DNA of 64,000 bases from Sedimentitalea arenosa (lineage in GTDB: Bacteria > Pseudomonadota > Alphaproteobacteria > Rhodobacterales > Rhodobacteraceae). Positions within the stretch are counted from its first letter, which is position 1. Each line of letters opens with the position of its first letter. Location of the stretch: NCBI RefSeq assembly GCF_016428585.1, contig NZ_JAELVR010000001.1:372001-436000 (forward strand). The letters are read 5' to 3'. The translations under genes were made by a program, and so were the position numbers. Of the stretch, positions 1-11,812 are shown one piece after another. The notes under the pieces are model-generated. The model saw only the letters and a list, made by a program, of their open reading frames with translations, did no database searches and had not been told where the DNA came from.

Positions 1-111
1 AGTGTTCAGCTGCTCACCCTTCAGCGTGCGGGCGAACGTCGCCTCCGACTCGGTCAAAGGCCGGCCGCAACCGGACAGCAGGACGAGGATGAGGAACAGC
101 CGCAACATCAT
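1..111 (-). CDS. Small lipoprotein, N-terminal part only (runs off the window)
   Basis: The reverse strand opens with two adjacent Met codons and gives 37 residues before the window edge. The start is a typical lipoprotein signal: a short n-region, a Leu/Ile-rich core (LRLFLILVLL) and the lipobox LSGC with Cys at residue 15. The protein is therefore probably exported and lipid-anchored. The residues after the Cys (GRPLTESEATFARTLKG) are soluble and charged, and I recognise no domain in them. The rest of the gene lies outside the window, so no function can be given. Confidence 0.55.
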   Translation of the reverse strand, partial: MMLRLFLILVLLSGCGRPLTESEATFARTLKGEQLNT

Positions 112-203
112 GGGCGGGAAACTAGCCCGACGGGACACGTGCGGATAGGTTGAAATCCGCTTCTGAGAGGTTTTTCAGAAAGCTGGCGCGTGAGCTTGAC
201 AGA

Positions 204-632
204 TCAGGGCGCGAAGAAGGTGGCGGTGGCTGTCGCGACGATCTTGCCACTGTCCTCCTCGGTCATTTCGGCACGGGCAAAGACAAGCGCGCGCCCGGCG
301 CGCACGACGTGGGCCCGGCACAGGATCGCCGTTCCGACACCAGGGCGCAGGAATTGCGTGTGCAGGTCCGTGGTGGCGAAGGGGACGAACGCGCCCTTGT
401 GGGCGATGGCGGCAAGGACCATCGACGTGTCGGCCAGCGCGGCCAGCGCCTGGCCCGAGACGATTCCGCCGACCCGTGCCAGATGCGAACCCAAGGGCAT
501 CCGGATCAGAGCATGGTCGCGATCGATATGAGACACTTCTAGGTCGAGCGCCTGAACCCAGCTGGCGAAATTGTCCCGCAGGATCTCTTGCGCCAAGTCG
601 GGCGTGACGGGTATCGCAGTGCCTGTTTCCAT
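204..632 (-). CDS. PaaI-type hotdog-fold acyl-CoA thioesterase
   Basis: This 142-residue protein has the size and pattern of PaaI/YigI-family hotdog thioesterases, which hydrolyse acyl- or aryl-CoA esters in the cytoplasm. The central helix segment GGIVSGQALAALADT (residues 55-69) matches the family's conserved helix, with the likely catalytic Asp at 68. The sequence DLHTQFLRPG and the C-terminal strand (KIVATATATFF) are also typical. It stands alone between the lipoprotein gene and katG, so the context does not suggest a substrate. Family assignment is firm; the exact CoA ester is unknown. Confidence 0.8.
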   Translation of the reverse strand: METGTAIPVTPDLAQEILRDNFASWVQALDLEVSHIDRDHALIRMPLGSHLARVGGIVSGQALAALADTSMVLAAIAHKGAFVPFATTDLHTQFLRPGVGTAILCRAHVVRAGRALVFARAEMTEEDSGKIVATATATFFAP

Positions 633-751
633 GCACCCAGCCTATGAGCGCAGCGCGAGCGTGTCGAGCGTCGCATGACCATGAAAAAGGGCGCGGTGGC
701 TATTGCCGCCGCGCCCCGTGGCAATGGGCCTCAAGGCCCGCAGCGCGCTGT

Positions 752-3108
<2,357 letters not shown>

Positions 3109-4053
3109 ATGATAAACCTCACCATGAAACATCTGCGCTACTTCGAAGCGCTTGCCCGGCACGGTCACTTCGGGCGAGCGGCGGCGGCCTGTTCGATCTC
3201 CCAACCGGCGCTGTCGGTGCAGATGAAGGAACTCGAGGCGCTGCTGGGGGCGCCGCTGATCGAGCGCAACGCACGTCAGATCCGGCTCAGTGCGTTGGGA
3301 GAAGAGCTGGCCGAGCGCGCCCGCGACATCCTGCGCGCTGTGGACGAGATCGAGGACCTGGCCCGCACCAGCCATGGTCCGCTGGCCGGACGGCTGCGGA
3401 TCGGCGTGATTCCGACCGTCGCACCCTACATGCTGCCCGGCGTCATCAAGCACCTCACCCGGTGCTATCCCGACCTGGACCTTCGCCCGCGTGAAGCGAT
3501 CACTCAGACCTTGTTGCGCGACATGCTGGATGGTCGGCTCGACGTCGCCATCGTCGCGCTGCCCCTGTCCGAACCGACCCTGCACGAAGAGCCGCTGTTT
3601 CAGGAGGATTTCGTACTGGTGCGGTCGCTGGAAGACGCGGGAAAGCCCGCGCCGAATCCGGAGGCGCTGCGCGAGATGCGCCTGCTGTTGCTGGAAGAAG
3701 GTCATTGCTTCCGCGACCAGGCATTGTCCTTCTGCAAGGCGGCGACGATGCAGCCGCGCGAACTGATGGAGGGCAGTTCGCTGTCCACGCTCGTGCAAAT
3801 GGTCGGTGCGGGCATCGGCGTGACCCTGATCCCCGATATGGCGGTCGCCATCGAAACGCGCTCGGCACCGGTTTCGGTCGTGCCACTGCCGGCGCCGCGC
3901 CCGTCGCGCACCATCGGTATGGTCTGGCGCAAGTCGACGCCCCTGGCGGAGCAGCTGAGCGGCATCGCGGCACAGCTGCGGGACGCGACGTCCGAGGGCA
4001 TCACCCCGATTGCGCAGAACAGCATGACGGCAGGTGCCGGATTGGGGATTTGA
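3109..4053 (+). CDS. oxyR: Hydrogen peroxide-sensing LysR-family regulator OxyR
   Basis: The 314-residue product has an N-terminal LysR winged helix (about residues 6-65, HFGRAAAACSISQPALSVQMK) and a periplasmic-binding-protein-like effector domain. The diagnostic feature is EEGHCFRDQALSFC: Cys200 and Cys209 have the same eight-residue spacing as the redox pair Cys199/Cys208 of E. coli OxyR. Divergence from katG supports the assignment. When oxidised, OxyR normally activates katG and other peroxide genes. A second in-frame Met at 3124 (MKHLRYFEAL) is also a plausible start. Confidence 0.95.
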   Translation: MINLTMKHLRYFEALARHGHFGRAAAACSISQPALSVQMKELEALLGAPLIERNARQIRLSALGEELAERARDILRAVDEIEDLARTSHGPLAGRLRIGVIPTVAPYMLPGVIKHLTRCYPDLDLRPREAITQTLLRDMLDGRLDVAIVALPLSEPTLHEEPLFQEDFVLVRSLEDAGKPAPNPEALREMRLLLLEEGHCFRDQALSFCKAATMQPRELMEGSSLSTLVQMVGAGIGVTLIPDMAVAIETRSAPVSVVPLPAPRPSRTIGMVWRKSTPLAEQLSGIAAQLRDATSEGITPIAQNSMTAGAGLGI

Positions 4054-4090
4054 GAGCATAAACAAGACGCCGGCGTGCGCACGGGATTGT

Positions 4091-4105
4091 GTTCATGTAA
4101 TGTTC
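4091..4105. promoter_or_regulatory. LexA (SOS) box upstream of uvrA
   Basis: The sequence GTTCATGTAATGTTC is an exact match to the alphaproteobacterial LexA operator GTTC-N7-GTTC. It ends 61 nt before the uvrA start codon, where a repressor would block the promoter. uvrA is a classic SOS gene, and an equally exact box stands before lexA in this window (51928-51942). The site is flanked by a loose dyad ATTGTG/CACAAT. Confidence 0.85.
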
Positions 4106-4166
4106 ACAATTTCCTGTTGGAGACTCGCACGGGCTCCACTATGTCTAGCGCGATAGCGGGGGCACC

Positions 4167-7019
4167 ATGGCAGAGCTCAAAACCATCGAAGTGCGCGGGG
4201 CGCGCGAACACAATCTGAAGAGCATCGACGTGGACATCCCGCGCGACCAGCTGGTGGTGATCACCGGCCTGTCCGGGTCTGGGAAGTCTAGTCTCGCCTT
4301 CGACACGATCTATGCGGAAGGTCAGCGCCGCTATGTCGAGAGTCTGTCTGCCTATGCACGGCAGTTCCTCGACATGATGGAAAAGCCCGACGTGGACCAT
4401 ATCAGCGGGCTGAGCCCGGCGATATCCATCGAGCAGAAGACCACCAGCAAGAACCCGCGTTCGACCGTCGGCACGGTGACCGAGATCTATGACTATCTGC
4501 GGCTGTTGTTCGCCCGCGCCGGCACGCCCTTCAGCCCCGCGACTGGCAAGCCGATCGAGGCGCAGCAGGTGCAGGACATGGTCGACCGGGTGATGGCGAT
4601 GGAAGAGGGCACGCGCGCCTACTTGTTGGCGCCGATCGTCCGCGACCGGAAAGGCGAATACCGCAAGGAGATGCTGGAGCTGCGCAAGCAGGGCTTTCAA
4701 CGGGTCAAGGTGGACGGGCAGTTTCACGAGTTGGACGATCCGCCGGTGCTGGACAAGAAGTTCCGTCATGACATCGACGTGGTGGTGGACCGCATCGTCG
4801 TGCGCGAGGGGCTGGAAACCCGGCTGGCGGATTCCCTGCGCACCGCGCTCGACCTGGCCGACGGGATCGCGATCCTCGAAACTGCGACGGATGAGCCCGA
4901 GCGCACCGTGTTCAGCGAAAAATTCGCCTGTCCCGTCAGTGGCTTCACCATCCCGGAAATCGAACCCCGCCTGTTTTCCTTCAACGCGCCCTTCGGCGCC
5001 TGCCCGGACTGCGACGGGCTGGGGATGGAGCTGTTCTTTGACGAACGGCTCGTGGTGCCGGATCAGAACCTCAAGATCTATGACGGCGCGCTGGCCCCGT
5101 GGCGCAAGGGCAAGAGCCCTTATTTCCTGCAGACCATCGAGGCAATCGCCAAGCACTACGAGTTCGACAAGAACACCAAGTGGAAGGATCTGCCCGCCCA
5201 TGTGAAGCAGGTGTTTCTACATGGCTCGGGCGAGGAGGAAATTCCCTTCCGCTATGATGAGGGGGGGCGTGTCTACCAGGTGACGCGCGTCTTTGAAGGC
5301 GTCATTCCCAACATGGAACGGCGCTATCGCGAAACCGATAGCAACTGGATCCGCGAGGAATTCGAGCGCTACCAGAACAATCGGCCTTGCGGCACCTGTG
5401 ATGGCTATCGTCTGCGGGAAGAGGCGCTGGCGGTGAAGATCGCCGGGCTGCACGTGGGCCAGGTCGTTCAGATGTCGATCAAGGAAGCCTTCCACTGGTG
5501 CGAGAGCGTGCCCCAACATCTGACGGCCCAGAAGAATGAAATCGCGCGCGCGATCCTCAAGGAAATCCGCGAGCGGCTCGGCTTTCTGAACAATGTCGGA
5601 CTGGAATACCTGACCCTGTCGCGCAGTTCAGGCACGTTGTCGGGCGGCGAAAGCCAGCGCATCCGGCTTGCGAGCCAGATCGGCTCGGGCCTGACGGGCG
5701 TGCTCTACGTGTTGGACGAACCCAGCATCGGTTTACACCAGCGCGACAACGACCGGCTGCTCGGCACGCTCAAGAACCTGCGCGACCAGGGCAACACGGT
5801 CATCGTGGTCGAACATGACGAAGAGGCGATCCGCGAGGCGGATTACGTTTTTGACATCGGTCCCGGCGCGGGTGTCCATGGTGGGCGTGTCGTTGCGCAT
5901 GGGACGCCGGCGCAGGTGGCCGCTGATCCGGCCAGCATCACCGGCCAATACCTGACCGGCACGCGTGAAATCGCCATTCCGTCCCAGAGGCGCAAGGGCA
6001 AGGGCAAGTCGGTCAAGGTGGTCAAGGCGACGGGAAACAACCTCAAGGACGTGACCGCCGACTTCCCGCTGGGAAAATTCGTCTGCGTCACCGGCGTATC
6101 CGGGGGCGGCAAGTCGACTCTGACCATCGAAACCCTGTTCAAGACGGCGAGCATGCGGCTCAATGGTGCGCGCCAGACGCCTGCTCCCTGCGAAACCATC
6201 AAGGGGCTCGAACATCTGGACAAGGTGATCGACATCGACCAGCGCCCGATCGGGCGCACGCCACGCTCCAACCCGGCCACCTATACCGGCGCGTTCACCC
6301 CGATCCGGGACTGGTTTGCCGGTCTGCCGGAATCCAAGGCGCGCGGCTACAAGCCGGGACGTTTCAGCTTCAACGTCAAGGGCGGGCGCTGCGAAGCCTG
6401 CCAGGGCGACGGCTTGATCAAGATCGAGATGCATTTCCTGCCCGATGTCTACGTCACCTGCGAAACCTGCAAAGGCGCGCGCTACAATCGGGAAACCCTG
6501 GAAATTCAATTCAAAGGCAAGAGCATAGCAGACGTTCTTGATATGACGGTCGAAGATGCGCAGGAGTTCTTCAAGGCGGTTCCCAGCATTCGCGAAAAGA
6601 TGGATGCGCTTGTGAGAGTCGGGTTGGGCTACATCAAGGTCGGCCAGCAGGCGACGACACTTTCGGGCGGCGAGGCGCAGCGGGTCAAGCTGTCAAAGGA
6701 GCTGTCCAAACGGTCGACCGGGCGCACGCTCTATATTCTCGACGAACCCACGACCGGGCTGCATTTCGAGGATGTGCGCAAGCTGCTCGAAGTGCTGCAC
6801 GAATTGGTCGAACAGGGCAATTCGGTGGTCGTGATCGAGCATAACCTCGACGTCATCAAGACGGCCGACCACATCATCGACATCGGTCCCGAAGGTGGCG
6901 ATGGCGGCGGCGAGATCGTCGCGACCGGCACCCCCGAACAGGTGGCTGGAGAACCGCGCAGCCATACCGGACGCTACCTCAAGCAGATGCTGGCCGGGCG
7001 CAAGGTCGCCGCCGAATAG
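4167..7019 (+). CDS. uvrA: UvrABC excinuclease subunit A
   Basis: UvrA is the damage-recognition ATPase of nucleotide excision repair and loads UvrB onto lesions. The 950-residue protein has the tandem ABC arrangement. The first Walker A is GLSGSGKSS (residues 34-42) and the second is GVSGGGKST. There are two signature motifs ([24 protein letters not shown]), and two Walker B/D-loop segments ([20 protein letters not shown]). Zinc-binding cysteines appear in CPDCDGLG and in the [15 protein letters not shown] module. Length and domain order are standard. An exact SOS box lies upstream. The gene converges with the next gene, with only 5 nt between their stops. Confidence 0.98.
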   Translation: MAELKTIEVRGAREHNLKSIDVDIPRDQLVVITGLSGSGKSSLAFDTIYAEGQRRYVESLSAYARQFLDMMEKPDVDHISGLSPAISIEQKTTSKNPRSTVGTVTEIYDYLRLLFARAGTPFSPATGKPIEAQQVQDMVDRVMAMEEGTRAYLLAPIVRDRKGEYRKEMLELRKQGFQRVKVDGQFHELDDPPVLDKKFRHDIDVVVDRIVVREGLETRLADSLRTALDLADGIAILETATDEPERTVFSEKFACPVSGFTIPEIEPRLFSFNAPFGACPDCDGLGMELFFDERLVVPDQNLKIYDGALAPWRKGKSPYFLQTIEAIAKHYEFDKNTKWKDLPAHVKQVFLHGSGEEEIPFRYDEGGRVYQVTRVFEGVIPNMERRYRETDSNWIREEFERYQNNRPCGTCDGYRLREEALAVKIAGLHVGQVVQMSIKEAFHWCESVPQHLTAQKNEIARAILKEIRERLGFLNNVGLEYLTLSRSSGTLSGGESQRIRLASQIGSGLTGVLYVLDEPSIGLHQRDNDRLLGTLKNLRDQGNTVIVVEHDEEAIREADYVFDIGPGAGVHGGRVVAHGTPAQVAADPASITGQYLTGTREIAIPSQRRKGKGKSVKVVKATGNNLKDVTADFPLGKFVCVTGVSGGGKSTLTIETLFKTASMRLNGARQTPAPCETIKGLEHLDKVIDIDQRPIGRTPRSNPATYTGAFTPIRDWFAGLPESKARGYKPGRFSFNVKGGRCEACQGDGLIKIEMHFLPDVYVTCETCKGARYNRETLEIQFKGKSIADVLDMTVEDAQEFFKAVPSIREKMDALVRVGLGYIKVGQQATTLSGGEAQRVKLSKELSKRSTGRTLYILDEPTTGLHFEDVRKLLEVLHELVEQGNSVVVIEHNLDVIKTADHIIDIGPEGGDGGGEIVATGTPEQVAGEPRSHTGRYLKQMLAGRKVAAE

Positions 7020-7024
7020 AGGCG

Positions 7025-8134
7025 TCAGGGCGCAACATCTCTCTCTTCCGGCGTCGGCCGGGGATGGCGATCCTGGTCATCGCCCAGGAAATGGCCGAGC
7101 CACCTGAGACCTTCGATCTCGTCGCAGACGATCTTGGCCACGATCAGGATCGGAACTGCGACGACCATGCCGACGGCGGACCAGATATAGGCGAAGAAGG
7201 CCACCACCAGAAACAGGATCGGCGTGTTCAGGCGCATCCGGCGTGAAATCATGATCGGGGTCACGAACTGTCCCTCGATCGAGGTCAGGGCCATATAGGT
7301 GGCGAAGACGCCGAGCGCCGGCCAGAGGTCGTCGAACTGGATGAAGGCGAGCAGCCCCGCGATTGCCGCACCGAGCACCGCCCCGAGGAAGGGGATGTAG
7401 TTCAGCGCGAAGCCCAACAGACCGATCGAGATCGCGCCCGTCAGTCCCCAGATCGACATGGCGATGCCGATGCAGATCCCAAGCATCGCGTTGATCAGCG
7501 TGATGCCCCCAAGATAGCTTCCCAGACGGGTCTCGATCCGTTCGATGATTTCGACAACGCGGCGCTTGTCGCGGTTCCTGCTGAAGCTTTCCACCATGCG
7601 ATTGACGAAGAAATCGCCCGAGGAAATCAGGAAGAAGGTCAGAACGATCGCGAAGACGACTTGGCCCAGTACCTGCGGCGCCATTGTCATTATGGTCAGG
7701 CTCGACGCACTGTCCGAGACGACTTCGACCTCCATCGCGGTTTTCTCTGTTCCCGATTTCACCGCTTCGTCCAGGGCTGCGGCGGCCTCGTTGACCGCCT
7801 TGAGCGTACCGCTTTCGGCCATCAACTTCTGCTCCATCTCGCGCAGCAGGTTGGGCAGGTCGCGGATCAGGGCCGAAACCGGTTCCTGGAACCACAGCAC
7901 CGCCACGGCAACGAGCACCAGCAGGAAGCCGGTGAAAAGGCCCGCGATCAGCGAATCCGGGAAGCCGAGTTTGGACAGCAACCGGCGCGGTCTGTTGAAG
8001 ACCAGGTAGGACAGTACGGCGGCGGTAACGGGGATCAGGAAATTCGCCGCCCACAACATCAGGTGGATCAGCAGGATCACGAAAATGCCGGTGACCGGGA
8101 TCGCCACGCGTTCGTTCTGGTTCATCGCGGCCAT
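7025..8134 (-). CDS. AI-2E family transporter (PF01594-type permease)
   Basis: The 369-residue integral membrane protein has the layout of the AI-2E/PerM family: two or three N-terminal membrane segments, a soluble region (about 85-150) rich in Ala and Glu, then a block of five or more segments. Conserved family pieces include GSYLGGITLINAMLGI, GFALNYIPFLGAVLGA and SIEGQFVTPIMISRRM. Members export autoinducer-2 in E. coli or act as sodium/proton antiporters in other bacteria, so the substrate here is open. A second Met (residue 4, MNQNER) could be the true start. It converges on uvrA. Confidence 0.85.
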   Translation of the reverse strand: MAAMNQNERVAIPVTGIFVILLIHLMLWAANFLIPVTAAVLSYLVFNRPRRLLSKLGFPDSLIAGLFTGFLLVLVAVAVLWFQEPVSALIRDLPNLLREMEQKLMAESGTLKAVNEAAAALDEAVKSGTEKTAMEVEVVSDSASSLTIMTMAPQVLGQVVFAIVLTFFLISSGDFFVNRMVESFSRNRDKRRVVEIIERIETRLGSYLGGITLINAMLGICIGIAMSIWGLTGAISIGLLGFALNYIPFLGAVLGAAIAGLLAFIQFDDLWPALGVFATYMALTSIEGQFVTPIMISRRMRLNTPILFLVVAFFAYIWSAVGMVVAVPILIVAKIVCDEIEGLRWLGHFLGDDQDRHPRPTPEERDVAP

Positions 8135-8194
8135 CCTGTGTTGCGGGTGTCTGGGTCCGTTGCATGCGGTCGGGCAGGGTGCCCGTCGGTCGGG

Positions 8195-8557
8195 TCAGTC
8201 GAGAACGTCGATCACGGCGCCGATGAGGTTCAGCACCTCGCGGGTCTCGCGATTGACGCGATAGACGTAGTCGCCAGCCCGAACATAGGAGCCTTTGCGC
8301 AGTCCGTATCGGCCTGGCGACTCGATCCAGAAATAGTCGTCATCGATACGATCGCCGATACGGTACTTTCGGTGCTCGGGTGTGCCGATGTATTTCTTGG
8401 CTTGGCCGGGTGGAACACACGGCGGGTTCTTCTTGGCCAAGCCCGGTGGGCAACTTGCCGCGGCGGCATGTTTGGCGTTTTTCGCGTGGCTGACGGTCGC
8501 TGTTGCCGCTACGCCCACGCTCAGGGCGACGAGCATGAATTTCAGGGACGACGTCAT
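8195..8557 (-). CDS. RcnB-like periplasmic protein
   Basis: The 120-residue product has a cleavable Sec signal (about residues 1-25, ending VSHA), a short segment with two Cys in a Pro/Gly setting (SCPPGLAKKNPPCVPPGQAKK), and a C-terminal basic/aromatic domain. The pattern YRIGDRIDDDYFW...YGLRKGSYVRAGDYVYRVNRETREVLNLIG resembles the RcnB family, which helps nickel/cobalt homeostasis in E. coli. Nothing nearby concerns metals, so the role is unproven. It is a single gene with its own spacer on both sides. Confidence 0.6.
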   Translation of the reverse strand: MTSSLKFMLVALSVGVAATATVSHAKNAKHAAAASCPPGLAKKNPPCVPPGQAKKYIGTPEHRKYRIGDRIDDDYFWIESPGRYGLRKGSYVRAGDYVYRVNRETREVLNLIGAVIDVLD

Positions 8558-8644
8558 CGCACTCTCCTTGTCAGCTGCACACTTTAACGCGGAGATGACC
8601 GACTTGTTCCCTGTCGTGACGTCAAACCCCTGTCATTGGCGGGT

Positions 8645-9523
8645 TCACGCCGCGCCGCGTTTGCGCTTTTCAAAGCGGGGCAGCATCGCGCTGAAATCGC
8701 GGCCCTTGCCATCCTCTGTCTCGACGAACTGCGCGTAGAGCGCCTGTGCCAGCTGTCCCATGGGCGTATCCGCGTCGGCGCTTTCGGCGGCTTGCTGCGA
8801 CAGGCGCAGATCCTTCAGCATCAGATCGGCGGCGAACCCGGGCTTGTAGTCGTTGTCGGCCGGGCTTGTCGGGCCGACGCCCGGGGCCGGGCAATAGGCG
8901 TTCATGGTCCAGCTGTAGCCGGACGAGGTCGAAACCACGTCGAACATCTTCTGCCGGTCAAGCCCCAGCTTGTCAGCCAGGGCAAAGGCCTCGCAGGTCG
9001 CGATCATGGTGACGCCAAGGATCATGTTGTTGCAGATCTTGGCCGCCTGGCCCGCGCCTGCGTCGCCGCAATGCACAGCCTTCTGGCCCATGATTTCAAA
9101 CAGCGGCGCGGCCTTGGCAAAGGCTGCCTCCGAGCCGCCCGCCATGAAAGTGAGCGTGCCGCCCGCTGCTCCGCCGACGCCGCCCGAAACCGGGGCATCC
9201 ACCGCCAGCAAGCCGGCGGCCTCGGCCTCGGCCGCCACCGCACGGGCGCTGTCCACGTCGACGGTGGAGCAATCGACCAGCGCTGCGCCCTTGGTCATGG
9301 CCGGGATCACTTCGCCTGCGACCGCGCGCAAAATCTCGCCATTGGGAAGCATGGTGATGACGACCTCCGCCCCTGTGGCCGCCGCGGCGGCGCTGTCGGC
9401 CATGCGCACGCCGTCGATCTTGACCTCGGCCATGTCGAACCCGACGACGTCGTGCCCCGCCTTCACAAGGTTGGCGGCCATCGGCGCGCCCATGTTGCCC
9501 AGTCCGATAAATCCGATCTTCAT
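8645..9523 (-). CDS. mmsB: 3-Hydroxyisobutyrate dehydrogenase
   Basis: This enzyme oxidises 3-hydroxyisobutyrate to methylmalonate semialdehyde with NAD+ in valine breakdown. The 292-residue protein starts with the family's nucleotide-binding motif GFIGLGNMGAPMAANLVKAGH. It also contains the substrate-binding DAPVSGGVGGA motif and the catalytic Lys in GAGQAAKICNN. It is the last gene of a three-gene run with the acyl-CoA dehydrogenase and 3-hydroxyisobutyryl-CoA hydrolase, 10 nt after the latter, which gives consecutive valine-pathway steps. Confidence 0.95.
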   Translation of the reverse strand: MKIGFIGLGNMGAPMAANLVKAGHDVVGFDMAEVKIDGVRMADSAAAAATGAEVVITMLPNGEILRAVAGEVIPAMTKGAALVDCSTVDVDSARAVAAEAEAAGLLAVDAPVSGGVGGAAGGTLTFMAGGSEAAFAKAAPLFEIMGQKAVHCGDAGAGQAAKICNNMILGVTMIATCEAFALADKLGLDRQKMFDVVSTSSGYSWTMNAYCPAPGVGPTSPADNDYKPGFAADLMLKDLRLSQQAAESADADTPMGQLAQALYAQFVETEDGKGRDFSAMLPRFEKRKRGAA

Positions 9524-9533
9524 GTCGCTCTCC

Positions 9534-10577
9534 TCAGTCGTCGAAATTCAGCGTATCTGTGCCTAGCGGGGCCAACATGCGCGCTACCGCGTCCGCAGGC
9601 ACGTCCATGTCGGCGTATTGCCAGCGCGGGTTGCGGTCCTTGTCGATGATCGCAGCACGGATTCCTTCCAGGAAATCGCCATGTTCCATGGCGCGCGAGG
9701 TAAAGCGGTATTCAAGGTCCAGCGCGTCCCGTATCGTCGTTTCGCCCGCTTGCAACCGGTGGATTGTCTCGATGGCGCAGGCCATGGACAGCGGTGAATT
9801 GCGTGCCATCACTCTGAGGGTGTCTTCGGCGAAGTCCGAGTCATCCGCGCGCAGACGTTCGAGAACCCCGTGCAGCGAGGGTGTGGCAAACAGGCGGTCT
9901 ATGGCGTCCCGATGCGGTGACAAAGCACCGCGTGGCGGTGTTTCTGCCAGCCGCAGCAGATGCGAAATATCGCCACTGGCCTCCAACAGTTCGACAAATT
10001 CGCTCCATCTTTCGCGCGGAACGTAGTGATCTGCAAATCCGGCATGGATCGCATCGCCCGCATCCATCCGCGCCGCGGTGGTGCCCAGATAGGCCCCCAG
10101 GTTTCCCGGCGCCCGGGCGAGCAGAAGGCTGCCCCCGACATCGGGCACCAGACCGATGCCGCATTCCGGCATGGCGATCCGGCTGCTGTCGTCGACCACC
10201 CTGTGACTGCCATGACAGCCGATGCCGACGCCCCCGCCCATGGTGAAACCCTGCATCAGGCTGACCACCGGCTTCGGATAGTCCGCCAGCATCGCGTTCA
10301 TGCGGTACTCGTCGCGCCAGAACGTGCGGCCGTAGGAGAAGTCGCCTTTGGTGCCGGTCGCGTACAGTTCGGCAATATCGCCGCCCGCGCAGAATGCCTT
10401 GTCGCCCTCGGCGTCGATCACGACCAACGCCACATGTTCTTCCTCGCGCCACAGGCGCAGGATCGTGTCGATGGCCATGCACATGTCATAGGTCATCGCG
10501 TTCAGGGCCTTGGGCCGGGTCAGGGTGATCCGACCGGCGCGGCCTTCGACGCGAACGTTCAGATCGTTCGACAGCAT
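9534..10577 (-). CDS. 3-Hydroxyisobutyryl-CoA hydrolase (enoyl-CoA hydratase family)
   Basis: The 347-residue product is longer than ordinary enoyl-CoA hydratases (about 260) and matches the HIBCH branch of the crotonase fold. The oxyanion-hole motif is AFCAGGDIAELY, followed by MQGFTMGGGVGIGCHGSHRV and the catalytic region MPECGIGLVPDVGGS. The enzyme frees 3-hydroxyisobutyrate from its CoA ester, the substrate for the dehydrogenase encoded next. Its first codon directly follows the stop codon of the upstream acyl-CoA dehydrogenase gene with no spacer, so translation is probably coupled. Confidence 0.92.
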   Translation of the reverse strand: MLSNDLNVRVEGRAGRITLTRPKALNAMTYDMCMAIDTILRLWREEEHVALVVIDAEGDKAFCAGGDIAELYATGTKGDFSYGRTFWRDEYRMNAMLADYPKPVVSLMQGFTMGGGVGIGCHGSHRVVDDSSRIAMPECGIGLVPDVGGSLLLARAPGNLGAYLGTTAARMDAGDAIHAGFADHYVPRERWSEFVELLEASGDISHLLRLAETPPRGALSPHRDAIDRLFATPSLHGVLERLRADDSDFAEDTLRVMARNSPLSMACAIETIHRLQAGETTIRDALDLEYRFTSRAMEHGDFLEGIRAAIIDKDRNPRWQYADMDVPADAVARMLAPLGTDTLNFDD

Positions 10578-11720
10578 CTAGCGGTCCGCCAGCATGTGCC
10601 GCGCGACGATCACCCGCATGATCTCGTTGGTGCCTTCGAGGATCTGGTGCACCCGCAGATCGCGCACCAGTTTCTCGATGCCGTAGTCCGCAAGATATCC
10701 GTAGCCGCCATGCAGTTGCAGGCACTGATCAACCACATTGCTACCGGCTTCGGTCACGAATTTCTTGGCCATGGCGCAGAACTTGGTCGCATCCGGCGCC
10801 CCGGTGTCCAGCTTCCAGGCCGCCTGGCGCAGAAAGGTGCGCGCCGCCTGCAATTCGATTTCCATGTCGGCCAGGCGGAATTGCAGCCCCTGGAATTGGT
10901 CTATGGAGGTGCCGAACGCCTTGCGTTCTCGCATGTAGGCCAGCGTCAGGTTCAGCGCCGTCTGCGCGGCACCCAGCGAACAGGCCGAGATGTTCAGCCG
11001 CCCGCCGTCCAGCCCCATCATCGCGTATTTGAAGCCCTTGCCCTCTTCGCCGACAAGGTTTTCGGCGGGGATGTGGCAATCGTCGAACTGCACCTGTGCG
11101 GTGGGTTGGGAGCGCCATCCCATCTTGTCCTCAAGCCCGCCGAAGGACAGGCCCGGTGTGCCATCCTCGACATAGACCGTCGAAACACCCTTGGGGCCGT
11201 CTTCGCCGGTGCGGACCATGCAGACATAGGCATCGGAATAGCCGCCGCCGGAGATGAACGCCTTGGTGCCGTTCAACGTATAGCCCTCGTTGGTTCGGGT
11301 GGCGCGGGTTTTGAGCGCGGCCGCGTCGCTGCCCGATCCGGGTTCGGTCAGGCAGTAGGACAGAACCGTTTCGAGGCTCAGCACGTCGGGCATGATCCGC
11401 GCCTTCATCGCGTCATCGGCGAAGGTGTCGATCATCTTGGCGCACATGTTGTGGATCGACAGGAAGGCCGCGACGGAGGGGCAGGCCATGCTGAGCGCCT
11501 CGAAGACGAGTGTCGCATCGAGACGGCTCAGCCCCGCGCCGCCGCCTTCTTCGCTGACATAGAGACCGCCAAAGCCCAGCTCGCCGATCTGCGGCCAGAG
11601 TGTCTTGGGGATCGAACCCTCGGATTCCCATTGGCGCGCGAAGGGGGCGATATGCTCCTGTCCGAACGCGTGTGCCATGTCGAAGATGGCGGTCTGTTCG
11701 TCACTCAGTGCAAAATCCAT
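10578..11720 (-). CDS. Acyl-CoA dehydrogenase, probably isobutyryl-CoA dehydrogenase
   Basis: The 380-residue protein is a full-length acyl-CoA dehydrogenase. It carries SYCLTEPGSGSDAAALKT (FAD/substrate region), AFISGGGYSDAYVCMVRTG, QLHGGYGYLADYGIEKLVRD and the C-terminal base region ILEGTNEIMRVIVAR. It is the first gene of an operon with 3-hydroxyisobutyryl-CoA hydrolase and mmsB. That context argues for isobutyryl-CoA as substrate, although branched- and short-chain specificities cannot be told apart from sequence alone. The 92-nt spacer upstream contains no clear operator. Confidence 0.88.
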   Translation of the reverse strand: MDFALSDEQTAIFDMAHAFGQEHIAPFARQWESEGSIPKTLWPQIGELGFGGLYVSEEGGGAGLSRLDATLVFEALSMACPSVAAFLSIHNMCAKMIDTFADDAMKARIMPDVLSLETVLSYCLTEPGSGSDAAALKTRATRTNEGYTLNGTKAFISGGGYSDAYVCMVRTGEDGPKGVSTVYVEDGTPGLSFGGLEDKMGWRSQPTAQVQFDDCHIPAENLVGEEGKGFKYAMMGLDGGRLNISACSLGAAQTALNLTLAYMRERKAFGTSIDQFQGLQFRLADMEIELQAARTFLRQAAWKLDTGAPDATKFCAMAKKFVTEAGSNVVDQCLQLHGGYGYLADYGIEKLVRDLRVHQILEGTNEIMRVIVARHMLADR

Positions 11721-11812
11721 GCGGCATTCCCCCTCTGGCGCGTCGAATTGAACGGCTGTTTAATTCGCAATCCTTACAGGAATTTTGCAGGTCGGGGCAA
11801 TCCGGCCAAGAC

